Source of the DNA: Gp6-AA40 sp046765795 | GTDB taxonomy: Bacteria; Acidobacteriota; Vicinamibacteria; Vicinamibacterales; UBA2999 | DNA: 17,523 nt | Assembly (NCBI GenBank): GCA_046765795.1 | Contig: JBKPRH010000155.1 | Span: 1-17,523, forward strand | Direction of reading: 5' to 3' | In this document: positions 5,339 to 14,800 of the stretch, one piece after another | Position numbering within the stretch: the first letter of the stretch is position 1 | Layout: each line of letters starts with the position of its first letter | Translations under genes and position numbers: made by a program | Notes under the pieces: generated by a model | Database searches by the model: none | Seen by the model: the letters and a program-made list of their open reading frames with translations, nothing else | What the model was told of the DNA's origin: nothing

Positions 5339-6580
5339 ATGCGGACGTGCATCGTGCACGCCGCGATCGCCATGGCACTCATGCCGGCGGCCGCGGGTGC
5401 ACAGTCGTTGTTTCTTACCGAATCGCAGGCACTGGAGCGTCTCTCCATGGACAGCCCACGCGTCCGGGCGATTCGCGCGTCCGCTGACGTCGCGCGCGCC
5501 GACGCGCTTGGCGCGGGGCGATGGCCGAATCCGCGCGTGACCGTCAACCGCGAGTCGGCCGTTGGCATCACGGAGTACATCTCGACAGTCGGACAGGTCC
5601 TGCCCATCACCGGAAAGCGCGGGCTCGCCGTTCAGGCCGCGTCCGCTTTCGCGGATGCCGCGTCGAGTCGCGCCGACGACCAGGTGCGCCGGGTCCGCGC
5701 GGATGTGCGTCTCGCCTTCATCAACCTGGTGGCGGCGACATTTCGCGAGCACGAGATGACCGTCGCCGCGAGTCGGGTGCAGACCCTGGCGCAAATGATT
5801 GCCAAACGAGAAGCGGCAGGTGATGCGGCAGGCTTCGACAAGCTCCGCGCCGAACGGGCAGTTCTCGATCTCGGCGCCGACGTTGTTGCGCACCGGGAAG
5901 CACGCGTCAACGCTGAGGCGAACCTGGCGTCCTTCTTTGCGGGCGCCCCGCCGGATTCCATTGCCGTGTCTCCGCCGAATCTTCCGGGATGGTCGCCGAA
6001 CCCGCCGCCGCTTCAAGGAGTGCCCGTGCTCGAAGAACTCGTCGCCATGGCCGAACAGAAGCGCGGTGATCTGCGCGCGTTGCTACAAGAGGTCGCCAGC
6101 GCCGAGTTCGCCGAGCGCGCCGCGGTCCGCGGTCTCTATCCCGAGCCCGAGATCGTCGCCGGCACCAAATCGTCGAACGCCGGCACTGGTGACATCGGCG
6201 GAGTCTTCGCCATGCACGCGACGATCCCGCTCTTCGATCGCGCGCATCCCGAACGCGCGAGCGCACGCGCACGAGTCGCCGAGGCGCGGGCTCGCGCCGA
6301 AGCGTTCCGCACCAACCTCAGGGCCCAGCTGACCGCCCTGCACAAGAGCGTGGTTGTGCGTCGGGAGCAGGCGTTTCAATACCGCTCGTTCGAAGCCGCG
6401 ACTCGCGAGCTCGATCGAATCGCGGAAGTCAGCTACGAAGCCGGCGAGCGCGGCATTCAGGAAGTCCTCGAGGTGTATCGGACGACGGCGGCCGCTCGCG
6501 TGCGGCAGATCGATCTCGATCTCGCCGTCCGGCAAGCGGAAATCGAGCTGGAGTACGCCAGCGGATGGGAGCTGCAGTAA
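5339..6580 (+). CDS. TolC-family outer-membrane channel (CzcC/CusC-like) of the first efflux set
   Basis: This is a 413-residue protein. ATG 5339 has GAGG six bases upstream and opens a signal peptide ending A-G-A (about residue 21). The two-fold TolC pattern is present: 'LTESQALERLSMDSPRVRAIRASADVARADALGAGRWPNPRV' at the start, a second helical half beginning near 'VLEELVAMAEQKRGDLRALLQEV', and long Ala/Arg-rich coiled-coil helices. The segment 'SYEAGERGIQEVLEVYRT' matches the conserved region before the last helix. There is no lipobox, unlike E. coli CusC. It should form the trimeric outer-membrane exit duct for the adaptor and pump that follow. Its TAA overlaps the adaptor ATG by one base (TAATG), so the genes are one transcription unit. 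Confidence 0.93.
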   Translation: MRTCIVHAAIAMALMPAAAGAQSLFLTESQALERLSMDSPRVRAIRASADVARADALGAGRWPNPRVTVNRESAVGITEYISTVGQVLPITGKRGLAVQAASAFADAASSRADDQVRRVRADVRLAFINLVAATFREHEMTVAASRVQTLAQMIAKREAAGDAAGFDKLRAERAVLDLGADVVAHREARVNAEANLASFFAGAPPDSIAVSPPNLPGWSPNPPPLQGVPVLEELVAMAEQKRGDLRALLQEVASAEFAERAAVRGLYPEPEIVAGTKSSNAGTGDIGGVFAMHATIPLFDRAHPERASARARVAEARARAEAFRTNLRAQLTALHKSVVVRREQAFQYRSFEAATRELDRIAEVSYEAGERGIQEVLEVYRTTAAARVRQIDLDLAVRQAEIELEYASGWELQ

Positions 6581-8130
6581 TGCGCACGCGATTCGTGGTC
6601 GCTTTCGTCATCTCGATCGTCGCGATTCAAGCGTGCAGCGGACGGCAGGGTACATCCAACACGCCTGAGGAACTCCCAACGCTCGATGTCACGCACTGGA
6701 CCGACAAGACCGAGCTGTTCATGGAATATCCGGTGCTCGTCAGCGGACAGAAATCACTGTTCGCCGTGCACCTCACACGTCTCAACGACTTCGCGCCCGT
6801 CAATGAAGGCCGCGCGCGCGTCGAGTTCATGCCCGAATCCGGGGGCCAGCCGATCTCGCTCATCGGCCCACCGCCATCGAGGCCCGGTGCGTTTCGCGTC
6901 GAAGACGCCGCGCCTCCGGCCGGTCGCTATCGCTGGGCGCTCGTACTCGAGTCGGTGGCTCTCTCGGATCGACATGACCTCGGCACGATCACGGTGTTTG
7001 CCGACGACCGCGCGGCGCGAGCCGACGCCGAATCTCACGCTGCGAAGGACGACCCCGCGGCTATCGCGTATCTGAAGGAACAGCAGTGGACCAATCCGTT
7101 CGCGACGGCGCAGGCCCAAGAGGCCGAGTTCCGCACCGCGGTTCGTGCGCCGGCGACCGTTCATCCCCTGCCGGGCGGCGAAGCAATCGTCGCCGCACCA
7201 GCGGCAGGACGGTTTACCGCCAAGGAACTGCTGTCGATTGGCGATCGCGTCAAGGCCGGTCAACTACTCGGCAGTCTCGAGCCGCGTCTTGCGGCGGGGC
7301 CCGATCGCGCCACGCTCGATGCCGAAGTCGCCGAAGCGCGTGCCGCGCTCGACGGCGCACGTCTCGAGCAGACGCGCGCGGAACGTCTCCTCGCTGAACG
7401 CGCGGTGCCTGCTCGCCGCGCTGAAGATGCGCGCCGCGCGACGGTGATCGCCGAAGCGCGTTTGCGCGCCGCGGAAGCCCGTCTCGCGCAGCGCGACGAA
7501 ACGCTGCGCGCCGGCGGAGGCGCCGCTGCCGGAAACGCATTCGCCCTGCGTGCCCCAATCAGCGGACGTCTCGCCGAGGTCAGCGCTACGCTCGGCGCGT
7601 CCTACGACGAAGGCGCCCCGCTGTTTCGTATCGTTCGCACCGACCGCGTCGAATTGGAAGTGCAGGTTCCTGCAGCTGACGTCGCCACCGCGCGTCAGAC
7701 CGCCGATCTTGCACTCGAACTCCCCGGATCCCCTACACCTATCGCACTCGATCCGCATCACGTGCACGACTCCGGCGTCATCGACGCGACCACACGTGCG
7801 CTCGGACTGCAGATGGAAGTCGTCAATCCCGGCGAGACGCTGCTCGTCGGTCAGGTAGGGACCGCAATCCTCTACGGAAACACGCGTCAGCGCCTGCCGG
7901 CGGTGCCCGAAGCAGCGGTGCTGATGGAAGCGGGCCGTCCCTATGTGTTCGTGCAGGAAGGCGGCGAGAAATTCTCGCGGCGATTTGTCGAAGTTGCCTC
8001 GCGTCAGCGCGGGCTGGTGGGCATCAGAAGCGGTGTGAAACCGGGCGACCGTGTCGTCACGAAAGGCTCGTACGACGTACAGCTCGCGTCAGCCGCGAAG
8101 GGGCTGCCGGCGGAAGGACACGTCCATTGA
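6580..8130 (+). CDS. RND periplasmic adaptor lipoprotein with N-terminal Ig-like domain
   Basis: This is a 516-residue membrane-fusion protein. ATG 6580 is preferred over ATG 6565 because it overlaps the upstream stop, has GGGAG eight bases upstream and gives a clean lipoprotein signal with lipobox I16-Q17-A18-C19. Residues 36-140 ('LDVTHWTDKTELFMEYPVLV', then 'FAVHLTRL') form an extra beta-rich domain of the FixH/YtkA/CopC type seen in some heavy-metal adaptors. The barrel-sandwich half 'AAPAAGRFTAKELLSIGDRV' (about 205-225), an alpha-hairpin (240-310) and the second half 'LRAPISGRLAEVSATLGA' (323-340) follow, then the beta-barrel and membrane-proximal domains. His clusters occur at 393-396 (H-H-V-H) and at the C-terminus (G-H-V-H). 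It links the channel at 5339 and the pump at 8157. Confidence 0.93.
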   Translation: MRTRFVVAFVISIVAIQACSGRQGTSNTPEELPTLDVTHWTDKTELFMEYPVLVSGQKSLFAVHLTRLNDFAPVNEGRARVEFMPESGGQPISLIGPPPSRPGAFRVEDAAPPAGRYRWALVLESVALSDRHDLGTITVFADDRAARADAESHAAKDDPAAIAYLKEQQWTNPFATAQAQEAEFRTAVRAPATVHPLPGGEAIVAAPAAGRFTAKELLSIGDRVKAGQLLGSLEPRLAAGPDRATLDAEVAEARAALDGARLEQTRAERLLAERAVPARRAEDARRATVIAEARLRAAEARLAQRDETLRAGGGAAAGNAFALRAPISGRLAEVSATLGASYDEGAPLFRIVRTDRVELEVQVPAADVATARQTADLALELPGSPTPIALDPHHVHDSGVIDATTRALGLQMEVVNPGETLLVGQVGTAILYGNTRQRLPAVPEAAVLMEAGRPYVFVQEGGEKFSRRFVEVASRQRGLVGIRSGVKPGDRVVTKGSYDVQLASAAKGLPAEGHVH

Positions 8131-8131
8131 G

Positions 8132-8149
8132 GTCCGGCTGAAGCCGGAC
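8132..8149. repeat. Perfect 7-bp hairpin with UGAA loop between adaptor and pump genes
   Basis: GTCCGGC (8132-8138) and GCCGGAC (8143-8149) flank TGAA. The hairpin starts two bases after the adaptor stop and ends seven bases before ATG 8157. The only Shine-Dalgarno-like bases for the pump (GGA, 8146-8148) are in its 3' arm. I have an impression that similar palindromes are dispersed in Acidobacteriota genomes, but cannot verify it here. Confidence 0.75.
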
Positions 8150-8156
8150 ACTACCT

Positions 8157-11100
8157 ATGAAAAAACTCATTGAATGGTCGATCGCCCATCACCGTCTGGT
8201 GCTCGCCTTTTCGGTGCTGCTCGCCGCTGCCGGCGTGTGGACCGTGCGCGACATGCCGGTCGATGTCTTCCCTGATCTCACAGCACCGACGGTCACGATC
8301 CTGACCGAAGGCCGCGGCATGGCCCCCGAGGAAATGGAAACGCTCGTCACCTTTCCACTCGAAGCCGCCATGAACGGCGCGTCCGGCGTTCGACGCGTGC
8401 GTTCGGCCACCGCTGTCGGCATCGCCGTCGTGTGGGTCGAGTTCGATTGGGGCACCGATATCTTTCAGGCGCGTCAGGTGGTCGCCGAGAAGCTGGCGTT
8501 GGCGAGTGGCGCGCTGCCGCCCCAGATCGAGCGTCCGGTCCTCGCGCCGGTCTCGTCGATCATGGGCGAAATTCTGTTCTTCGCGATCTCCTCCGACACC
8601 GACGACCCGCTGGCGCTGCGCACCGTGGCCGACACGGTCGTCCGTCGACGTCTGCTCGCGGTGGCTGGTGTGTCGCAAGTGACGCCGATCGGCGGCGCCG
8701 AGCGGCAGTTCCAGGTGATCGCGCACCCCGACCAACTTCGCGCCAACAACATCCGCGTCAACGAGCTGCTCGACGCGGTACGCGGAGCGAGTCAGAACAC
8801 CTCGGCGGGCGTCTACGTCGAGGGTCCGCAGGAGTTCGTGTTGCAGACGATCGGCCGGGCCCGCACACCACAGGAGATCGGCGACAGCGTGATCGCGCTG
8901 CGCGGCGATCGCTCGGTACTGATTCGCGACATCGCCGACGTGCGTGAAGGCGCGGCCCTGAAGCGCGGCGAAGGATCGCGCAACGGCAAGCCGGCTGTGA
9001 TTGTTGGCGTACAGAAACAACCTGGTGCGAACACGGTGGAGCTCACTGCGCGTCTCGATCGTGAGCTCGACGCACTTCAGCGCGATCTGCCGCGCGGCAT
9101 GACGATCGATCGGCGCATCTTCCGTCAGGCGGACTTCATCGACGTTGCCGTGCGCAACGTGCGCAATGCGCTACGCGACGGCGGTCTGCTGGTCGTCGCG
9201 ATCGTCATTCTCTTCCTGGCCAACATGCGCGCCGCTGCCATCACGCTGACCGCCATGCCGCTGTCGATCGCAACGGCGATTCTGGTCATGCGTGCCTTCG
9301 GCGTCACGATCAACACGATGACGCTGGGCGGTCTCGCCATCGCCATCGGCGCCCTCGTCGACGATGCGATTATCGATGTGGAGAACGTGGTGCGGCGTTT
9401 GCGCGAGAACGCCAGACGTCCCGTGGAGGAACAAGTGCCTGCGGCGACTGTCGTCCGCGACGCCACGCTCGAAATCCGGACCTCGATCGTCTTCGCGACG
9501 GTCATCATCGTGCTGGTCTTCCTCCCAATCTTCGGACTGACGGGTGTGGAAGGACGGTTACTTGCGCCGCTCGCATTCGCCTACATCGTCGCGCTGCTCG
9601 CCTCGCTTGTCGTCGCGATCGTTGTCACACCGGCGCTGTGCTTCGCGTTCCTTCCCGGTGCACGATCGATCCTCAGCGGACACGACGGCTGGCTGGCGGC
9701 AACCGTCAGACATCGATTCGCCAAAGACCTGCCGCGCGCGCTCGATCATCCGCTCCTGGTACTGGCGGCCTCGGCCGTCCTTTTCGTTGCCGCCATCGGT
9801 GGGCTGTCGCTGATGGGCAGAGCATTTCTCCCCGAATTCCATGAAGGGTCGTTGACCGTGCAGGCCAACACGCTGCCTGGAACATCTCTGGCCAAGTCGG
9901 ACGAGATCGGCCGGCGCGTCGAACGCATCCTTCTCGACCAGCCCGAAGTGGTCGCGACGGCCCGCCGCACGGGCCGTGCGGAATTCGATGAGCACGTGCA
10001 GGGCGTCGAGGCGGCGGAGATCGACGTCGGCCTGCGAGAAGGCGACCGGCCTCGTGAAGCGCTGCTGGCCGAACTGCGTCGCGGCTTCTCGACCTTGCCC
10101 GGTACGAACGTGACGATCGGACAACCGATCTCGCACCGCATCGATCACATGTTGTCGGGCACACGCGCCAACATCGCCGTCAAGGTGTTCGGCGATGATC
10201 TGCCCACGCTGCGGCGCCTGGGCGAGCGGGTGCGCGCAGTCGTCGCCGCTGTGCCCGGCGCCGTCGATGTGTCGCTCGAGCAGCAGATGGACGTGCCCGT
10301 CGTTCGCTTCGTGCTCAACCGTCCGGCGATTGCCCGCTACGGCCTGCGTGCCGATGACGTGGCAGAAGCGGTTGAGACGAGTTTTGCGGGCACCACGGTC
10401 GGACGCATTTTCGATCGCGCCACGGCGTTCGACCTGGTGGTGAAGTTCGATCCGTCCTCGCAGGCCGACTTCGAACGGCTCGGCGATCTGCCGATCGACA
10501 CGCCGAACGGCGGTCCGGTCCCGATTCGTGTGCTCGCCGACGTACGGCGTGAAGAGGGCCCGAACATGATCCTGCGTGAGAACGTGCAGCGCCGGATCGT
10601 GATCTCGAGCAACGTCGCCGGACGCGACCTTGGCAGCGTGGTCGATGACATGCGGCGCGCCGTCGCGCAGTCGGTGTCGATGCCGGCGGGGTACCGCGTC
10701 GAATACGGCGGTCAGTTCGAGAGCGCCGGCAGTGCCACGGAACGACTGCTGCTCTCTGGGATCGCGGTCATCGTCGGCTTGTTCACGTTGCTCGTGCTCG
10801 CGTTCGGGCGACCGCGCGACGCGGTCTTGATCATGCTCAACGTGCCGCTGGCCCTCATCGGCGGCGTGCTCGGCGTGTTCTTCGCGGGTGGCGTGCTGAG
10901 CGTCGCTTCAATGATCGGATTCATCACGCTGTTCGGGATCGCGGCGCGCAACGGCATCATGCTGGTCTCGCACATCCGCCACCTGATTGACGAGGAGGGC
11001 ATCACCGATTTGCGCGAGGCCGTCGAGCGCGGTGCGCGCGAACGCGTGGTCCCGATTCTCATGACGGCGATGGCGGCGGGCCTGGCACTTATTCCGCTGG

Positions 11101-11246
11101 CATTGGGTGGCGGGAAGTCAGGCAGCGAGATCCAAACGCCGATGGCGATCGTGATTCTGTTCGGGCTGATGACGTCCACGCTGTTGAACATGGTCGTCGT
11201 GCCAACGATGTACCTGCGCTACGGACGCGAACGGCGTCAGGTTTGA
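8157..11246 (+). CDS. Heavy-metal-type RND inner-membrane pump, substrate uncertain
   Basis: This is a 1029-residue proton-driven antiporter of the CusA/CzcA (HME-RND) superfamily. It has a first helix at about 11-30 ('RLVLAFSVLLAAAGVWTV'), the periplasmic 'DMPVDVFPDLTAPTVTILTEGRGM', TM4 'GGLAIAIGALVDDAIIDVEN' (D402, D403, E409), a second half from 'FLPEFHEGSLTVQANTLPG', and the final helices 'ILMTAMAAGLALIPLAL' and 'MAIVILFGLMTSTLLNMVVVPTMYL'. Aligned to E. coli CusA, the copper-binding M573, M623 and M672 are Q569, A619 and H664, and the relay residues E939 and K984 are R931 and I967. It therefore belongs to a different HME branch from the second pump and should not be assumed to move Cu(I). 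The start ATG 8157 has a poor ribosome-binding site inside a hairpin, so coupling to the adaptor is likely. Confidence 0.95.
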   Translation: MKKLIEWSIAHHRLVLAFSVLLAAAGVWTVRDMPVDVFPDLTAPTVTILTEGRGMAPEEMETLVTFPLEAAMNGASGVRRVRSATAVGIAVVWVEFDWGTDIFQARQVVAEKLALASGALPPQIERPVLAPVSSIMGEILFFAISSDTDDPLALRTVADTVVRRRLLAVAGVSQVTPIGGAERQFQVIAHPDQLRANNIRVNELLDAVRGASQNTSAGVYVEGPQEFVLQTIGRARTPQEIGDSVIALRGDRSVLIRDIADVREGAALKRGEGSRNGKPAVIVGVQKQPGANTVELTARLDRELDALQRDLPRGMTIDRRIFRQADFIDVAVRNVRNALRDGGLLVVAIVILFLANMRAAAITLTAMPLSIATAILVMRAFGVTINTMTLGGLAIAIGALVDDAIIDVENVVRRLRENARRPVEEQVPAATVVRDATLEIRTSIVFATVIIVLVFLPIFGLTGVEGRLLAPLAFAYIVALLASLVVAIVVTPALCFAFLPGARSILSGHDGWLAATVRHRFAKDLPRALDHPLLVLAASAVLFVAAIGGLSLMGRAFLPEFHEGSLTVQANTLPGTSLAKSDEIGRRVERILLDQPEVVATARRTGRAEFDEHVQGVEAAEIDVGLREGDRPREALLAELRRGFSTLPGTNVTIGQPISHRIDHMLSGTRANIAVKVFGDDLPTLRRLGERVRAVVAAVPGAVDVSLEQQMDVPVVRFVLNRPAIARYGLRADDVAEAVETSFAGTTVGRIFDRATAFDLVVKFDPSSQADFERLGDLPIDTPNGGPVPIRVLADVRREEGPNMILRENVQRRIVISSNVAGRDLGSVVDDMRRAVAQSVSMPAGYRVEYGGQFESAGSATERLLLSGIAVIVGLFTLLVLAFGRPRDAVLIMLNVPLALIGGVLGVFFAGGVLSVASMIGFITLFGIAARNGIMLVSHIRHLIDEEGITDLREAVERGARERVVPILMTAMAAGLALIPLALGGGKSGSEIQTPMAIVILFGLMTSTLLNMVVVPTMYLRYGRERRQV

Positions 11247-11277
11247 CACGGGCGTAGCGGCGGAGCATGCTAGATCT

Positions 11278-11685
11278 GTGAGGAGCGTTTTGCGGCGTGT
11301 ACTCGCGGCGTCGCTCGGCATGATGCTCATGGCCGGGCCAATCGCCCTGTGCGCGGCTGTGTCCCCGACGTCCGAGGCTCGCATGGCTTGCTGCACCGGC
11401 AACGACAAGTGCCCGATGCATGACGGCGCGCCGCCCAACTCCACATCGCACCACCAGCCGAGCCAATCGCAGGCAGACCAGTGCTGCGTCGCATCAGAGC
11501 GCGAAACGCCGCACCAGTCGATGCCGATGTCGGTCGGCGTACTACCGACTCCGGTACTTGACGCCAGCGTTCTGCTTCCGCCCGATGTACCAGCGTTGGT
11601 GCGCACCGACGCGTGGCGAACGACCACCCCGCTTCGCGTCACGCATGTTCCCCGGCATCTTCTGCTCGCCGTCTTCCTCGTCTAG
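11278..11685 (+). CDS. Cys/Met/His-rich exported protein
   Basis: This is a 135-residue protein starting at GTG 11278, with GGAG 12 bases upstream. A typical signal peptide (residues 1-34: basic 'RSVLRR', hydrophobic core, then A-L-C25-A-A) precedes a metal-ligand-rich region: A-C38-C39-T-G-N-D-K-C45-P-M47-H48, then H58-H59, D-Q-C69-C70, H79 and M82/M84. The C-terminus ends with a short hydrophobic segment 'HVPRHLLLAVFLV'. I recognise no named family. The CC and CxMH patterns suggest Cu(I) or other soft-metal binding in the periplasm. It lies 31 bp after the first pump and 134 bp before the second, so it probably belongs to the second efflux set. The intergenic stretch after it is filled with hairpins. 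Confidence 0.75.
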   Translation: MRSVLRRVLAASLGMMLMAGPIALCAAVSPTSEARMACCTGNDKCPMHDGAPPNSTSHHQPSQSQADQCCVASERETPHQSMPMSVGVLPTPVLDASVLLPPDVPALVRTDAWRTTTPLRVTHVPRHLLLAVFLV

Positions 11686-11702
11686 CCACTGACAAGTCGT
11701 TG

Positions 11703-11798
11703 CGCTTGGACCTGTGGTCCAAGCGGTGTGCTCGGGCCTGCGGCCCGAGCTGTCTGCCCGGTGCGAACACCGGGCGTGCAGGCGCGCACGCACGCGCC
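11703..11798. repeat. Tandem run of four hairpins with different stems
   Basis: Three strong perfect hairpins and one weaker one stand side by side. First, CGCTTGGACC / GGTCCAAGCG (10 bp, loop TGT, 11703-11725). Second, GCTCGGGCC / GGCCCGAGC (9 bp, loop TGC, 11730-11750). Third, GCCCGGTG / CACCGGGC (8 bp, loop CGAA, 11756-11775). Fourth, GGCGCG / CGCGCC (6 bp, loop CACGCA, 11781-11798). The first two share a CCTGYGG core but not stem sequence. Spacing between the first three is 4 to 5 bases. No T-run follows, so they are not ordinary intrinsic terminators. Confidence 0.9.
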
Positions 11799-11819
11799 CA
11801 CAACGAGTGTCGTGGCTGA

Positions 11820-14800
11820 ATGATCAATCGCCTCATTGACGTCGCGCTGAGGAATCGATTCCTCGTTATCGTCGTGTATCTGGGTCTCGCTGGCTGGGGC
11901 TGGTGGGCGCTCGGTCATACACCGATCGACGCGATTCCCGATCTCTCGGACAACCAGGTCATCGTGTTCACGGACTGGGCGGGACACAGTCCGCAGGAAG
12001 TCGAAGATCAGGTCACGTACCCCCTGACGACCAACCTGCAGGGGCTCGCGGGCGTCCGCGTCGTGCGATCGCAGTCCGCGTTCGGGTTCTCGATGATCTA
12101 CGTCGTCTTCGAAGACGACGTGGACCTCTACTTCGCGCGAACGAGGGTCCTCGAGCGCATGAGCCTCGTGGCGAAGAGTCTGCCCACCGGCGTCACGCCG
12201 ACGCTGGGGCCCGACGCGACAGGCGTTGGACACGTGTTCTGGTACACCGTTGAAAGTCCCACGCACTCGCTGCGCGAGTTGCGCACGATCCAGGACTGGT
12301 TCATCCGCTATCAGCTCAACGCCGTACCTGGTGTCGCCGAGGTGGCCTCGGTCGGCGGGCACGTGCAGCAGTATCAAGTGGATGTCGATCCGAACCGGCT
12401 CAGGACCTACAACCTCCCGCTTCGCGCGATCGTCTCGGCGGTTCGCGAGAGCAACGTCAACGTCGGCGGCAACGTGCTCGAGTCGAACGGCTCGTGGCTC
12501 ATCGTCCGCGGCGTTGGACTCATCGAGTCCGTAGACGACATCAAACACATCGTGATCGGCGCATCGAATGGCGTGCCGGTGCGTGTGTCGGAAGTCGCCG
12601 ACGTCCAGGTCGGCAACGCGTTTCGTGTGGCCTCGCTCGTCAAGGGCACGCGCGAGGCCGTCGGGGGCGTCGTGGTGGCGCGATCGGGCGTGAACACCAA
12701 GGCCGTCATCGACGCAGTCAAATCACGCATCGCCGATATCGCTCCCGGCCTCCCTCCAGGTGTGACCATCGTGCCGTTCTACGACCGCTCGGATCTCATC
12801 GAACAGACGACCGATACGTTGCGCACGGCGCTCGTCGAAGAGATCGCGCTCGTCACGCTCGCGCACGTCGTCTTCCTGCTGCACTTCAGGTCGATTCTGA
12901 TCGTGACGCTTCCGCTGCCGCTGGCCGTGTTGATGTCGTTCCTCGGCATGTATTACGCCGGCATCTCGTCGAACATCATGAGCCTCGCCGGCATCGCGAT
13001 CGCGATCGGAGTGCTCGTCGATGCGGGCATCGTGGTCACGGAGAACGCGTTCAGGACCGTCGAGAAACGCGGCATCGATCCACGCGATCGGGGTCAGGTG
13101 TTCAACGCGGTCCGTGAGTCCACGCGGCTGGTCGGCCGTCCAGTTTTCTTCTCGATGACGATCATCCTGCTCGCCTTCATTCCGGTATTCGCCCTGACCG
13201 GGCAAGAGGGCAAGCTGTTCCATCCGCTGGCATTCACCAAGACGTTCGCGGTGCTGGCGGCAACGGTGATCGCCGTCACGCTGGTGCCTGTGCTCTGCAC
13301 CATCCTCCTCGGCGGCAAGGTACACGCCGAAGATGCCAACCCGGTCATGCGAGGTCTGCGCTCGATCTACAAGCCGGTGCTGCTGACAGCGCTCGCACAT
13401 CGGGGGCTGACGCTCACCGCAGCGGCGCTGCTGCTGGCTGGAGCGCTCCTGCTCGCCAGGAACATCGGCAGCGAGTTCATGCCTGCGCTGAACGAAGGCG
13501 ATCTGATGTTCATGCCGATCGCCGATCCCAGCATCTCGCTCGAAGAGAACACCACGATTGCCGCCCGCCAGAACGCCGCGCTGATGAAATTTCCCGAGGT
13601 CGCGTATGTCGTCGCGAAAGTCGCGCGCGCCGACACATCAACCGATCCAGCGCCGCTCAACATGACGGAGACGATCGTGCACCTCAAGCCGCGCGATCAA
13701 TGGCGGCCGGACATGACGCTCGACCGGTTGCGCGCCGAGATGAGCAGCGCCGCACAGTTGCCCGGCGTCTCCAACATCTGGACGATGCCGATCATCAACC
13801 GGATCGACATGCTCACCACGGGACTCCGGTCCGAAGTAGGCGTGAAGATCTACGGGAACGATCTCGCCACGCTCGAGAACCTCGCACGGCAGGTCGCCGA
13901 CGTGGTGCGCCATGTTCCCGGCGCAGCAAACGTGTATCCGGAGCAGGTGACCAGCGGACAGTATCTGAATATCACCGTCGATCGCGCGGCGGCCGCGCGT
14001 TATGGCATCGGCGTCGGCGACGTGCAGCAGGTGATCGAAACCGCGATCGGCGAATCGACCCTGACCACGACGATCGAGGGTCGCCAGCGCTTTCCAGTAC
14101 GCGTGCGGTATGCCCCACAGTTCCGCACCGATCCTGAGGCGCTGGGACGTGTCGTGGTGTCGGCGCCGGGCGGCGCGGCCGTGCCGCTCAGCCAACTCGC
14201 GACGATCGAGCACGCGCGTGGACCCGCGATGATCTCGTCGGAAAACGGACTGCTGTTGGCGACCGTGCTGCTCAACGTGCAGGGTCGCGATCCGGGTGGG
14301 TTCGTCAACGACGCCCGCGCGGCAGTCAGCCGTCAGGTTCGCTTGCCGGCCGGCTATTACGTCAACTGGAGCGGCCGCTGGGAGAACCAGGAGCGCGCGC
14401 GGTCTCGCCTGCAGATCGTGTTGCCCGTGGTCTTGCTCGTCATCTTTGTCCTGCTCTACGTCACCTATCACTCCGCGATCGAGGCAGCCCACGTGCTGCT
14501 GGCTGTTCCCTTCGCGTTAACCGGCGGTCTCTATCTCGTCTGGCTGCTCGGCTACAACTTCTCGGTCGCCGTGTGGGTTGGATTCATCGCGCTGTTCGGC
14601 ACCGCGGTGCAGACCGGTGTGGTGATGGTCATCTATCTCGAGGAAGCGGTCGAGCGAATGCGTCGCGAGCGTGGCGGCGTGCTGACACGTACGGCGCTGC
14701 GCGAGGCGGTGATCGACGGTGCGCTACTGAGACTGCGACCAAAGGTCATGACAGTCGCCACGGTCGTCGCGGGTCTGCTGCCGATCATGTGGAGCACACG

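Noticed and set aside
8151..9020. 289-residue open frame on the minus strand
   Set aside because: It is antisense to the first pump, with low-complexity Arg/His/Asp composition and no family resemblance.
11703..11798. CRISPR array or tRNA cluster
   Set aside because: The hairpins have different sequences, no constant repeat or spacer length, and none folds as a cloverleaf.
11682..12548. 288-residue open frame on the minus strand
   Set aside because: It is antisense to the CusA-like gene and the hairpin array. High-GC coding regions often leave the opposite strand open. The product is rich in Arg, Asp and His with no recognisable fold.
13638..14492. 284-residue open frame on the minus strand
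   Set aside because: It lies entirely antisense to the second pump, whose protein is clearly conserved here.
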